This document shows positions 38,625 to 49,610 of a stretch of DNA of 64,000 nt, piece after piece. The notes beneath the pieces were generated by a model. The model saw only the letters and a list, made by a program, of their open reading frames with translations. It had not been told where the DNA came from and made no database searches. The DNA is from Isoetes taiwanensis (Eukaryota > Streptophyta > Lycopodiopsida > Isoetales > Isoetaceae), in the NCBI GenBank assembly GCA_021234155.1, contig JAJEKV010000031.1, positions 14,751,748 through 14,815,747 on the forward strand, written 5' to 3'. The translations under genes and the position numbers were made by a program. The stretch's first letter is position 1, and every line of letters begins with the position of its first letter.

Positions 38625-38737
38625 CAGAATGCAAGAAGATGTTTAGGAGCGGTAAAACCAATCATCGCCGAACTCAAGTAGCCGTTGTCGATTATGAAAG
38701 GGGACACACCGTTGTGGGGAGATTTGCCCGCACATTT

Positions 38738-38757
38738 TTAGGGTTAGGGTTAGGGTT
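38738..38757. repeat. Three telomere-like TTAGGG units
   Basis: TTAGGG occurs three times in tandem. On the minus strand this is AACCCTAACCCTAACCC, which contains plant telo-box sequences and lies about 115 bp upstream of the ATG at 38624. It could be a promoter element for that ORF or a small interstitial telomere repeat. Confidence 0.6.
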
Positions 38758-38963
38758 GGATCACACGGCGAAAAACTAGTATGTGCAAAAAAAAAGCACA
38801 ATGCTTGCTGGCGGCGTGGTGATCCTCACGATAACCTTAAAAAAAAATACAAAGTGCTTGAACCTAGGCTTCTAAGAAAGAAATGGACTAAGAGATGAAG
38901 CTTATAAGGAAAGCCATTACATTAAAGAATATTATACATATGAAAAAAAAACACAAAGGCACT

Positions 38964-39769
38964 TCACGGCCTTTTTTTCTGGGGGTCTTTCTTCTTGTTG
39001 TATTCAGCCCATAAAATTTTGACCATAGTACTCGGGGATCCCTTATGCGTCGGACAAGGCGCATGTCCTTGGGCATGACATGTATTGCCGCAAGGCTGCG
39101 AGTCCTCGAACGCACCGACACCAACTGCTTTTCGAAGCCATTTGAAGAGCATTTAAAGCGCTTGTTGCTTGAATTACGTATCGGTATGATGTATCGCGAC
39201 CACACTCTTGCAGAATCTCTTTCACGAGCCTTGCAAATGGGAGCCGCGAAATGACCATCTCAGTGCTCTTCTGATACTTCTTAATCTCGCAAAGCGCTTT
39301 AATGCCAGGCTTCGTCTTCCGCTTCCAGCCACTACCCTCACCCACCTCAGCATTTGCAGGCTGTTGCTCGGCCGACTCTTCCGGCCATCTCCTCACATTT
39401 CTGGTCGCCTTCCCCTTTTTGGCGTTGGGCCTCCTCCTTTGATTCCTGGCGCATCCATAGGAGGAGCAGGAAGAGCAAGAAGAGGCGGCTACCCAATAAT
39501 TAATCCGGCGTCATATTCTGCTCGGCAATCTCTCACATTTTCATCCTCCGTCTCCGAACCGGAATGCACCTCCCTACTTACTGTCGAGCTACTTCTCCCC
39601 AATCACGTCATGCGGAGTTCTTTTTCCGACTTTCCTTAGGCATGGTCGGAGGAGGATAATCTCTATCAGAGACTTCAGATTCAGATGTGGATGAAGGAGG
39701 CGGACTAATGTAATCACCTGGCCTTATACCACCTGGATGGATCCTTGCGGTTTACTTAGTTTTAGCCAT
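38964..39769 (-). pseudogene. Histone H3 variant pseudogene, centromeric (CENH3/CENP-A) type
   Basis: The minus strand opens at ATG 39769 with MAKTK, then TAA where H3 has Gln5, then TAR, matching the start of H3 (MARTKQTAR). A long tail with two more stops leads to the histone fold: KPGIKALCEIKKYQKSTE, RLPFARLVKEILQE, NALQMAS, then in shifted frames GAFEDSQ and LAAIHVMPKDMRLVRRIRDP. At least three frame changes and three stops make it non-functional. The tail is far longer and more diverged than in canonical H3, and the loop between LVKEI and NALQ is about five residues longer, as in CENP-A proteins. Plant CENH3 genes have introns; this copy shows none in the fold, so a retrocopy or a viral or mobile source are both possible. 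Confidence 0.75.
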
Positions 39770-39891
39770 GGCTTCTCAGCGGATGGCGCTTTATACTACG
39801 AACACTGACAAAAATAGACAACTGGCAAGAGATAAATAGTAAAAAACAGAAGTTAAAAGTAAAATATGATGGTAACTTTTTTAAATAATTG

Positions 39892-39951
39892 TACGGAACC
39901 CTAAAAAAATATCGGACAAAATACGGAACCCTAAAAAAACATCGGACAAAA
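39892..39951. repeat. 30 bp tandem duplication
   Basis: TACGGAACCCTAAAAAAAYA occurs at 39892 and 39922. It lies between the histone pseudogene and the next minus-strand ORF. Confidence 0.85.
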
Positions 39952-40062
39952 ACACAAATAGAAAACCGAGATTCAAAGCGCTAGGCGATAGACAATTTCT
40001 TATTGATCGTGAACTCACTAAACTTTACATTTCCCTCTTGCCTGTAGCCAACCCTAATGCCA

Positions 40063-40803
40063 TCAATACTTAACTATGCGGCACTCTGTTAGTTGACCGG
40101 ATGATTCGTGGAATCGAACATCCCAGGTCGGAACAAAAAATAAGCCATCCACAAAATCGGCAGGGGGGAGAAAGCACGTATATGTTTTCGGAGATTTTCG
40201 AACTTCCTGCACCATCTGGAATATGTTAGCAACGGTGTGAAGATTTTGAAACTCATCCTCACGCCTCCGTTTTGGACATTCCCGCGTGCACCTCGTCAGT
40301 CAGGCATTTCTTCATTGCAATTACATTGTTCTCATTAGTCTGTGGCTTACAAAGTTCACTTAAAATGGGCAATTCAACCGGCCTCAAGCTCGGTTTCCTG
40401 ATCTTTACGTTGTAATCATGTCCGTAAAAGCAGATGCCTATACCCCGCAAGGTCACGGCATCCATACCTTGGAAAAGGACAATTCCGATGTTTATGTGAT
40501 ACACGACAAGGATACTACTAATGCTTTCGGCCGGAACGACATCCACGAGGTCTGATAAACATAAACCTGCACAATAAATTTGTTTGTAAACACGTGTCAA
40601 CGAAAGAAATGAAAAGATAAGGAGATCACATGACGCGAAACTGTTTCTACGCACTTAAATAGCTGACAGACAGCTTCGCATCCTGTGATCCGATTAAGGT
40701 GATTACCATTTGAGGGCAATTTTGGGAAGCTGTTTTTGGTGGAGATTAGCTCTTTGGCCATATCAGGAGGGGTATATGCATGTCGTATTGTTATACTTTC
40801 CAC
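40063..40803 (-). pseudogene. Hypothetical protein gene, broken
   Basis: Three minus-strand pieces follow one another: 40803-40597 (MESITIRHAYTPPDMAKELI), 40654-40259 (DLVDVVPAESISSILVVYHI, LRGIGICFYGHDYNVK) and, one frame over, a stretch from about 40300 to the stop at 40063 (EDEFQNLHTVANIFQMVQEV, FLPPADFVDGLFFVPTWDV). The pieces have good protein character and probably were one gene of about 230-240 codons. The first gap may be an intron, since TTTATTGTGCAG at about 40570 looks like an acceptor. The second gap needs a frameshift. A palindrome lies at the first gap. I do not recognise the family. Confidence 0.4.
40626..40688. repeat. Palindrome 3, arm TCACATGACGCGAAACTG
   Basis: The arm 40626-40643 pairs with 40671-40688 at 15 of 18 positions. 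It shares the TCACA-GACGCGAAA arm with palindromes 1 and 2. A single half-copy (TCACACGGCGAAAAA) is at 38761. Confidence 0.85.
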
Positions 40804-41072
40804 TTTTCAGTCGCTAGAATTCAAGAACTCTTTTATCCTACCTATCCAATGTGTCCGCACGTCTGATCGCCTTTGTCGCTTAACTCTATGCTCGCCCCTC
40901 GTTGATGGTAGCATACTCACCCACGAACCTATTGAGACAAACCTCCCACTTCTTCACCTTGGGAGTTCTGTAAATGAGGCAAGAACACAGAAATTATAGG
41001 AGACATGGATTGCATATGAGGAGTGAAGGCGGAGAGGATGCACGTAGAGGTGCCGGAGTGACAGTACAGAAG

Positions 41073-41084
41073 TTTGGCGCCAAA
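41073..41084. promoter_or_regulatory. E2F-type palindrome TTTGGCGCCAAA
   Basis: The 12 bp perfect palindrome matches the E2F consensus TTTSSCGC on both strands. It lies 270 bp upstream of the first ATG (40803) of the minus-strand cluster. Confidence 0.5.
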
Positions 41085-41388
41085 ATTTGACAAGGGAGTT
41101 GGTGACGCTGACAGTAGGCGGTCAAAGTCACCATTATTTTGGGCGGCGAAGTGATTCTCGAAAAATACGGGCCATTAATATGGTTGCAACAAAAGTGCAG
41201 GCATCCCCTATGAAAATATGCCATGTGGAGGCCAAGTAAGCCTGCTCATTCTTCTACCTGCCAACTAATACTGACTTTCGTAAAAGAGGCGCAAACCTGA
41301 TTGGTCGTGGCGAATCTGACGTGGAAATCTTTAACTCAAGATATGAGCCATTTTGAGACCCCAAATCCGCCCTAATGGGTTGTGTTCC

Positions 41389-41656
41389 GAGCTGATGGAT
41401 GGGCCACCCTTCGTGTTGGTATGTTATTTAAATGTATTATTGTTGTGTGTTCACATGTATATACACTACCACAATATAGGATGTCTCAGAGGAGGAATGG
41501 GCCAATGGCACTTTTGTGTCCTTCACTCAGACACTTGGCCATCATAAGTAGTCTGAGTCAAACAGAGGGCCTTTCTTCGCAATAGTCAGTCACTGGGATA
41601 GAAGATTTTTCGTATTCATATAATTGGAGTATGATATAGGTTCGAGGAGTGTCACA
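41389..41656. mobile_element. Truncated LTR related to the solo LTR at 15.3 kb
   Basis: From GATGGATGGGCCACCCTTCG to GAGTGTCACA it follows 16622-16882 with many substitutions. Shared blocks are ACACTTGGCCATCA, GAGGGCCTTTCT and the terminal GTGTCACA. The left 1.2 kb is missing. Confidence 0.8.
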
Positions 41657-44600
41657 TTAATGGCATACCACTTTTCTATTACCTTTGTTGCTCGTCATTG
41701 GAGTTATAATGGTGCATATATTTTCCATTTTATTAGTTGGTTTTATTACATGCTAAAGAAATTTAAATAAAGCACATAATACATCATTAATTATTTCACT
41801 TTTACTATTCATATCACATAGCGGGCAAGGCATAAGCAAACACGGTAGATTGTTCTATATCCAAGGCCAACATACCACTTGGGAAGACTTGGAATGGAAC
41901 GCGTCCAAAGGGGTCTAAAAAGCCTTTCTAACTGGGGCCCTTAGAGTCAAGTCTACGATTATCCAATTCTTCTACAAAAGACATAATTCCTACCTCTTCA
42001 ACATGCTGGTCTGGAACGACATATAATAATCTATTATAAGAAGGTGGTAAATATGGGAGGCAATCGACTTCCAAACCTAGCCTACACACAATGGCCATGG
42101 GTCTGTAACTTCTTAAAGCCTATTGGAAGGAGAAACGCACATGTCAGTTCTCCATATGGAGTGTGTAGAGACATGGATATATACAAGTGCAGAACAATGA
42201 AGATCACACTCCTTTGAAGCAATAGCTTGATAAATGCTTCCGTGGTAAGCTTTTGGATGCCAGTACTTTGAAAATGGTCAAGACATCACATCACAAAAGC
42301 CAAATTCATTCCACGCTTGCTCGTGGTCTACAACAATACCTATTAACATATTTGTCCTTTAAGAGGCAAAGATGTAGAACAATTGCGTCAACTCGCACTG
42401 TATACACCATTTTAGAATGAAACAGGTAAATGGACCAGTGATGAAAGTGAAAATAGGATATGTCAATGTTGCCAAATGGGAGCAATTGATGATGAATGCC
42501 ATACTATTCAGATTTGCCCAGCATTTGCGACTATCCGAGTATGATATGTTTGTTTCTTCATTATACCTAACCAATTGGTACATGTGCTCTTGCAGACGCA
42601 TGCTTAATGGCATGAGCACCCTATATCCTGGAGTTTCTCGACGTGCAAGCTTAATTATGTCCTACATCAACAATTCGACATGTACAACTGTACAGTTTAT
42701 CAGCCGGGCCATTATTGCTCAGGTCTTTTCTTAGAAAAACCTTCGGGGCAGAGGTTTTTTAATCGGGATAGTAATGGGCTTATTGTGTTTTTTCTCCTCT
42801 TAGGTCCCATAGACCTTTTCATCTATATGGAATTAAAAAAAATTCAATTCAAATTCCACAAAGTTCAATTCAACTTTGTAATAACCAATTATGCTTATAA
42901 TTTGATCTCGAGGAAATAGCTTCAAAATATCTTTATATAATTAACTTTTTACTAAGGAGGCAGGAGGCAAGTGCAAGCCCCGAATGCAAGTATGCGTATA
43001 TGCTAGATTTTTTTATATGAGTGTTTACATGGACTTCCGCCTCATTGTATCTTGTCAAAAAAAAATTTCACCACAAAGACATTTCTCTCGACTTGTATAG
43101 TGACAGACCCAGAAATATACGTATTTATGGCATACATTTCCTTGGAACGTCACAGTTCCTTAAAGTACGGAGGAGATCCCTAAGTTTGGGTTTCAGTGCA
43201 GAGCTTCTATTTGAGCATACACCGCTTCTATAAACGTTGTATTCTTCCTTTAGTAATGCATGCGATTCGACACCGTCGGATCGCCATTTTGGGGAGAGAG
43301 AAGGCTATATATACGTCTTTAGGCTCTTTCTCCATTATCGACGTCTTCTCACAGTAGTTTTTTTGGGTCTTAGTTCCCTCCCTCCCCACCCTAAGTTGTT
43401 TGCATTCATGTTTTTTCAATTTGATTTGTGATTCCATATCGTGTGGCTCGCGTGACCAGCCCCTCTGTATTTGAGAGGTTATGTTGTTTTAAGATATGAT
43501 GTTATGTCGCGTGGCTCGTGTGACCAGCCCCTTCTTATTGGAGGATTGTGATTTGTCATGGACCAGCCCCCTTGGGAGGCTTCGCCGAGCCGGCGTGATG
43601 GCTTCTATTTTTGAGTTAATTGCTTCTTTTTATGTTGTTTTTTTTCAGGTCATCTCATCCTATGGCGACTTTGTTAAGTTCCTTTTCTAACGTCTAATGC
43701 ATTCTGTTTGTTTTCTTTTCTCTTAAATAAGTTTTCCGGTGATCTGGCTATTTCTTTCTTTTGTTTGACTCTCCCATAGAGTTTGAGATGAATCGTCTGA
43801 ATTACGACCTCCATCTCGTGCTTCCTCGATTTTTTTTCCTCAATGATATCAACTTTGACGGCCCGGGCTTTTCTTTGGGAGCCATCGGGTGAAAGTTTAT
43901 TAGGGTTTTCCTCGAAAACCCAAAAGGGCAGGGTTTTTCATCCCGGTGATAAACTTTCGCACATTGCCTCCTATTTGCTTTTCTTACTTTACGTCGTCTT
44001 AAGGGGCCTGGGTTGTTCCTATGGCAGGTCCCCTTTATGATTATTACCAAAATCAGATTTTTTCTTGGTGTTGCTCATGTTAATAATTATATGCATTCAA
44101 GACGATCATTGCAACATCTATATGAGCAGTATCTTTTATTCATCGAAAAGCAGCTTTTTGCTAGCCTTCAACAAGAAGATTATTTTATGAACTTGGTATT
44201 GGCCTTGTATTTTGCGCATTAGTCTGGCCTCCTGCCAAAGTTCAAGAATCTATGTGCTACAAACAGAAAGGAAATGAGATGCAAAATATAAAACACTTAA
44301 AACTATTATACACAGGAGTCCGATTGGATCCAACAAGCACTGCAGTTGTAGATATTTTTTTGGAGTCCGGATTGGAGGTGATAAAAAGTATGCATAATTA
44401 TGAAAATACCCTTATATTTTTGTAAATTATTGAAATGCCCCTGTTTTCTTTCACAAATAGAGCAATTTGGCCCTTTCAAGTCCCGATTCTTGCTAATCCT
44501 TAGTACGAATTGGAACAACTAAGATTTTGACATCATTCAACAAGCAATAATGGCCATCTTCCGTGAAGACATCAAAAATAATTTTTTCTTTTGCATGTTC

Positions 44601-45707
44601 TTTCTCCTAGAAATGACGGCTTTGGAATTAGCAATTATTTAAAGGCCCATTCTGCTGGAATTCTTTCAAAAATATACTGGTTCAAACACTAAAGCGAAGC
44701 ATTTGATTTTTCAAAAAGTGAAGTATACTATTGCATCATGAATGCTCTTAACTTTAGAAGAAAACATCTGCTCAATTTCATACATGAGAAAGTCTTGCAA
44801 CTTATACTCTTATCTCACCTTGATTACTTTTTACTAGAGATTGAGACATCTTTTATCAAAAGCATCCTACCCTTTAGTCCCCATGGCTATGCACTACTAT
44901 GCACTAGTGGTTCTGACGGCCATTAGTTAGATCCCAAAAGGACAAAAAGATGGATAGAGATGTTTGCCTTTGTGCAAAATATACCCAATGTACAACCATA
45001 TATTGGATCTTAGAGAGTGTTTTTCCGGGTTAATTTTATGTCCATTTGTGGGGGAATCATTTGATGCACACAATGAATTATTATTTTTATATGGTGTGCC
45101 AAGAATGTGATGCAATTCTAGTTTGTCCTATTTTTCATAACAATGTCAGGCACCATACTCTATTTAGGTACACTACAATTGGTTGGTGCATTGGACGTAT
45201 TAAAGAGTTGTAATTTATACATGTAGGCCATGCTGAAATGCCCAGATCTGTCTCCATTGATTGAAAATACCATAAAACAAAGACGAAAACACAGTAATGA
45301 ATCTAATTGTCGATGTCTATATCGTGAACGTACTATTGTGACGCCTGAATGCATTGTATATAATCTTCTATTTGGCTACAGTGTTGCAATAATAGCCTAT
45401 ATACTGCTTAAACTTCAGATTAACCCTGAGAACTTGTATGAATTGTTACCGTGTAAAGAAATTATAACAACATTGAGGATGCGGCGCAGAGTAAAATGGA
45501 TCAATGATTGCCACCAAAAGTAGTAAACTATTGGCATATGGAGAATGGGGACCCAGATTTGGACTATTGTTTGGGCCTGCAAACACTAGGGCTAGATATA
45601 TTTTCCCAGCACTAGCACTAGATATTCCGAAGTATATGTTTACTTTAATGCCACGTTGCAATACCACATCAGCTGAAAATTGCTGATGTTTTTTTTTTTG
45701 TGTTGGC
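41657..45707. other. 4 kb intergenic region upstream of CGS, no recognisable gene
   Basis: Only frames below about 110 codons are present, overlapping on both strands. It contains a 68 bp-spaced direct repeat with the core GTGACCAGCCCC at about 43441-43533, and a hairpin with arms 43889-43900 and 43949-43962 that encloses a second stem (GGGTTTT-CCTCG-AAAACCC). A TATA-like TATATATA lies near 43307, but no gene could be tied to it. Confidence 0.4.
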
Positions 45708-45715
45708 TATATAAA
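45708..45715 (+). promoter_or_regulatory. TATA-like box of cystathionine gamma-synthase
   Basis: TATATAAA lies 55 bp before the start codon. If used, the leader would be only about 25-30 nt. Confidence 0.45.
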
Positions 45716-45769
45716 CAACTAATCTCTTCACAAGGCCAACGATTCCGGCCTCTCGGAACGGATTTGGAT

Positions 45770-48665
45770 ATGGCGATGGCTGCCTTGTTTACTCCTTGTA
45801 GTTGCCCAGCCATGGCAGAATGTAGAGGGGACCCTTCCGGTGGGCCTGCCCCGCGCAAATCATCCTGGGAATCTCACGGCCAGTCTAAAAATATGCACCC
45901 AATTTCTGGGTTAGTGGGTTCTGCCATCTCAACTTTGATCTTCCGGTTTCCTCCGAATTTTGCACGGCAGCTTAGCATCAAGGCTCGCCGGAACTGCAGT
46001 AATATTGGAGTTGCACAAGTTGTTGCTGCTTCTGCTATGAATTCTGGTGGCCAGACTTCTTCTGGTCTGGTAGATTCAATGTCCGAAAATGGTGCTTTTT
46101 GCAAGGAATCTAGTGCTAATGTAACCATTGTGGCTGGTGTTTCTAAATTGCCGTTTGTTGATGGTGTGAGTATGAGTTCCCCTTCGGAAGTAATATCGTC
46201 GGAGTTGCCATTGGAAGAAGCAAGCTTTAGTTTTGCAATCTCTGATGGAGTCAGTAATGGTCTCCCAGTTGAGGTTCCTAAGGCAAGCTCCAGCACGCTA
46301 GCAGTTCACGCTGGTAGCTATCTCCTTTTGCTGGGACCTCGATAAAGTTGTTTTATAATGCTACCTAAAGCTCATTATGTCCTTTTTTTTGCTGACTTTT
46401 ATTATAGGTGAGAGGACATCATGCAACAAAGTTGCTGATTCTTTGACAATACCACTTGTCCAGACATCTACATACACGTTCAAGAACACTGCTCAACTGA
46501 TTCAATTTCAGGTATAAATATCCTGCATCTGATTTTTCAGTACTGATAGCTTACTAGCTCAACAGATGGTATGTGAGAGTACATCACGCACTACAAAAAA
46601 TGAAGCTTCAATCCCTTGTTTGCTACTCATTTAGGAGGGTAAATACATTAGTTTTGAGAATGTCAATATGGGTCTGTCTAGCATCCCTCAAGTGGCTTTA
46701 GCAACTATTTAGGTTTATATTTTAATATTGTTTCTGTTTATATGCAAGTTTAGGAGGGTAAATATGCTAGTTTTGAGTATGGACGCTATGGAAACCCGAC
46801 CACCCATGCAGCAGAAGAGAAATTAAGGTAACGTTTGCATGTCTTATATGCTTTTGGAGATTACGGTTTTTTGTATCTTTCCTAATGATGTGTATAGTGC
46901 CCTTGAAGGTTCTGAAACAACATTACTCATGGCATCAGGCATGTGTGCTGCCACCACTATGTTACTTGCATTGGTGCCGGCCGGTGGGCATATCATAACT
47001 ACCACAGACTGTTATCGCCGTACAAGGCAGTTTATTCAGACTGTCCTGCCAAAAATGGGCATTACGGTAACCCCTGAATAGTTAGCGTGGATTTTTTAGT
47101 TGTTGTGCAGTTTCCACTTGTTTGTTGTTTGCAGTTTTGATTCGCTATTTTTATTAATAATGTTTCTTGGAACAGGCAACAGTGATTGACCCCTCGGATA
47201 TACAATCTCTCCAACATGCATTGGATGAGAACAATGTATGCCTTTTCTGTGTGCTAATTTTCTTCTCTGTTCATGATTTTGAGGATTTCTAAGGAATTTG
47301 ATTATGACATTTGTGTTTGCCCCAGGTATCATTATTTTTTTCAGAATCTCCAACAAACCCTTATCTTCGTTGTATAGATATTGCTCTCGTTTCTGAAATT
47401 TGTCATAAAAAAGGTGTTATTGTTTGCATTGATGGCACTTTCGCAACCCCAATAAATCAGAAGGCTCTGGTGCTTGGAGCAGATATTGTGATCAACTCGG
47501 CAACCAAGTATATTGCTGGTCATAATGACGTAGGTACATGTGGCCATTGCTTTCAGCTACACTGATGATTGAATTATGCTGCTGCCATTTTTTGTTTGCC
47601 TAATTTGTGAGGCACTTTGTGGGTTATGCCATGCCATTCTTGATGATTATTATTTCTAGTATCCGTGACTGGAGGAATGATAGATAAAGACACTTGAGCT
47701 AGAGATGTTAAATTGTAGCTACGTCCTTGTTTATCTCTAATTGTGCTGCTTCTTATCAGGTGATAGCCGGAAGCTTAAGTGGACATTTCCACATTGTGGA
47801 TGTCGTCCGCAAAATGCACCACATCATGGGTGGTGTCCTTGATCCAGTAGGTGTTTATATTTTGTTTATCACTTCCATGACTGGAAATGTTAAAGTCTCC
47901 ACACTTTACACAGAATGCTGCTTATCTCATTCTTCGGGGCATGAAGACTCTGGATCTTCGCATAAAGCAGCAGAATCAAACGGCACTGAAGCTTGCTCAG
48001 GGTTTAGAAAATCATCCTAAGGTACATAATTAGTTTCTATCCATCAAGCTTAATTTATTTTGACACATTTATGTGATATATTAAGGTCTCATCCTAAGGT
48101 ACATAATTAGTTCCTATCCATCAAGCTTAATTTATTTTGACACATTCATGTGATATATGAAGATCTCGCGTGTACATTATCCTGGTTTAGAAAGCCATCC
48201 TGAACATGAAATTGCGAAGCGACAGATGCGTGGTTATGGTGGTGTAGTCAGTTTTGAGGTATGAACTGCATCATTAACTGTTCCAAGGAATATCTGGGCT
48301 TTTCCATTTGGCTCCTATAAATTTTAATGGATTTCATTTTGCAGGTTGCTGGTGACTTGGAAACAACATCCAAATTTATTGATGGCCTTCAAATTCCATA
48401 TATCGCCCCATCACTTGGGGGTTGCGAGAGCCTTGTGGAGCAACCCACAATTATTTCTTATTGGTTGGTATATAATGCTGGCTTTTTTTCTTATTTAGTT
48501 TTGCAGTGGTAACAAGCTGCCTGTTGTATTGGCAGGGATCAAAGCCCAGAGGACAGGGCTAAGTATGGCATCAAGGATAACCTTGTCAGATTTAGTTGTG
48601 GTATTGAGGACTTTGAAGATATACATGCTGATGTCATGCGGTCTCTGGATGCACTTAGATTATGA
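45770..48665 (+). CDS. CGS1: Cystathionine gamma-synthase, chloroplast, 11 exons
   Basis: Exons: 45770-46313, 46408-46511, 46754-46827, 46898-47066, 47176-47235, 47326-47529, 47760-47846, 47914-48021, 48163-48258, 48345-48463, 48536-48665. All are GT-AG with matching phases, giving 564 aa, the usual plant length. The enzyme joins O-phosphohomoserine and cysteine to cystathionine, the committed step of methionine synthesis in plastids. Exon 1 encodes the transit peptide and the MTO1 region: [11 protein letters not shown] at 73-83. Elsewhere MTO1 stalls the ribosome when S-adenosylmethionine is high, leading to mRNA decay. Here the Trp that follows the motif is Ala (residue 89). The fold-type I PLP domain has [38 protein letters not shown] and the PLP lysine in [12 protein letters not shown] (K378). 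The start is the ATG 90 bp inside a longer open frame and matches the family's N-terminus. Confidence 0.96.
46635..46672 (+). repeat. Decayed copy of the start of CGS exon 3
   Basis: TTTAGGAGGGTAAATACATT and the bases after it repeat the acceptor and first 8 codons of exon 3 (EGKYASFE; here EGKYISFE), then diverge. It lies 119 bp upstream of the true exon and retains an AG acceptor, but has no matching donor. Confidence 0.75.
48014..48167 (+). repeat. 77 bp tandem duplication across the CGS exon 8-intron-exon 9 junction
   Basis: Units 48014-48090 and 48091-48167 each include the end of exon 8 (ATCCTAAG/GTACAT), the intron and the acceptor with the first bases of exon 9. Removing everything between the outer donor (48021) and inner acceptor (48162) restores the normal protein. 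The internal acceptor and donor could define a 13 nt micro-exon. Confidence 0.9.
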
Positions 48666-49263
48666 TGCTATGCATCATAGGGTACCTTTGGGGTGCATGG
48701 TTAAAGTCAATTCATTGTTGACAAAGTTATCATATGCAATGCCTATTGAAAAAATTACAAGTGAGTTCATGTAGAAACAGAGAAACTGCTTGGTGCACTT
48801 TGAATTTCCTTGGTCTCAGACTTCAGATCCTGGATGTCTTGAGTGGTGTGTAATTTTCTCTGAGGGTTTAGTAGCATCATATGGATTGGAAACAGGTATA
48901 CAACTTGGGATCGGTGTTCAAGATTATGCCTAATCCTGGCCATGAATAAGAATATCTACGGGATCTTGAGTGACTGGATTCACTTTAGACTACAGCTTAT
49001 ATGGCATCATATGGATCAATCCTAAACGGTTTGGCCTTTACTGGGAGCAAGAAATGCTCCATCTGAATTACTCAAACGGTCAAATACGTAGACCTCAAAA
49101 TAAGTGTTTTTAAATTAACTATGGTAAACACATAAATCTCAATGTAAAGTGTTTTACAAATTAACTAGACACGACATCAATGAGCGTTCTATGCCTACAG
49201 CTAGTCCTGAGGTTATTGAAGGATGCTTTGTTACCTAAAACTTTAGCAGTAGGGCAAAGCTCC

Positions 49264-49610
49264 GTTGGGCACCTGCTAGCGGGTCTTGAAAATTGACGGA
49301 TAGTTGATGTGTGGAAAACCTGCCCTAGGTCATGTAGGTTCTTGAAAATTGATGGATAGTTGATGGTGGAAAACCTGCCCTAAGTCATGTAGGTTCGAGG
49401 GGTGACTTATGTCTAGGGATGGAAGATGGTTAGGCTCACAGCCTTAGGCTTGTGCGTTGGGCACCTGCTAGCGGGTCTTGAAAATTGATGGATAGTTGAT
49501 GTGTGGAAAACCTGCCCTAAGTCATGTAGGTTCGAGGGGTGACTTATGTCTAGGGATGGAAGATTGTTAGACTCACAGGCTTAGGCTTGTGTGGTGGTAA
49601 CCTATACCTA
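49264..49610. repeat. Compound direct repeat
   Basis: GTTGGGCACCTGCTAGCGGG recurs at 49264 and 49456 (period 192). Within it CTTGAAAATTGATGGATAGT appears three times. The array grew in at least two steps. Confidence 0.8.

Noticed and set aside
38640-38730. Short minus-strand stretch resembling an actin N-terminus (PFIIDNGYLSS)
   Set aside because: Only about 20 residues, no continuation into the known actin blocks; chance similarity is likely.
45680-45769. Longer CGS start 30 codons upstream
   Set aside because: The extra residues (MLMFFFLCWLYKQ) are translated from the T-run and TATA region. The family's N-terminus fits the ATG at 45770.
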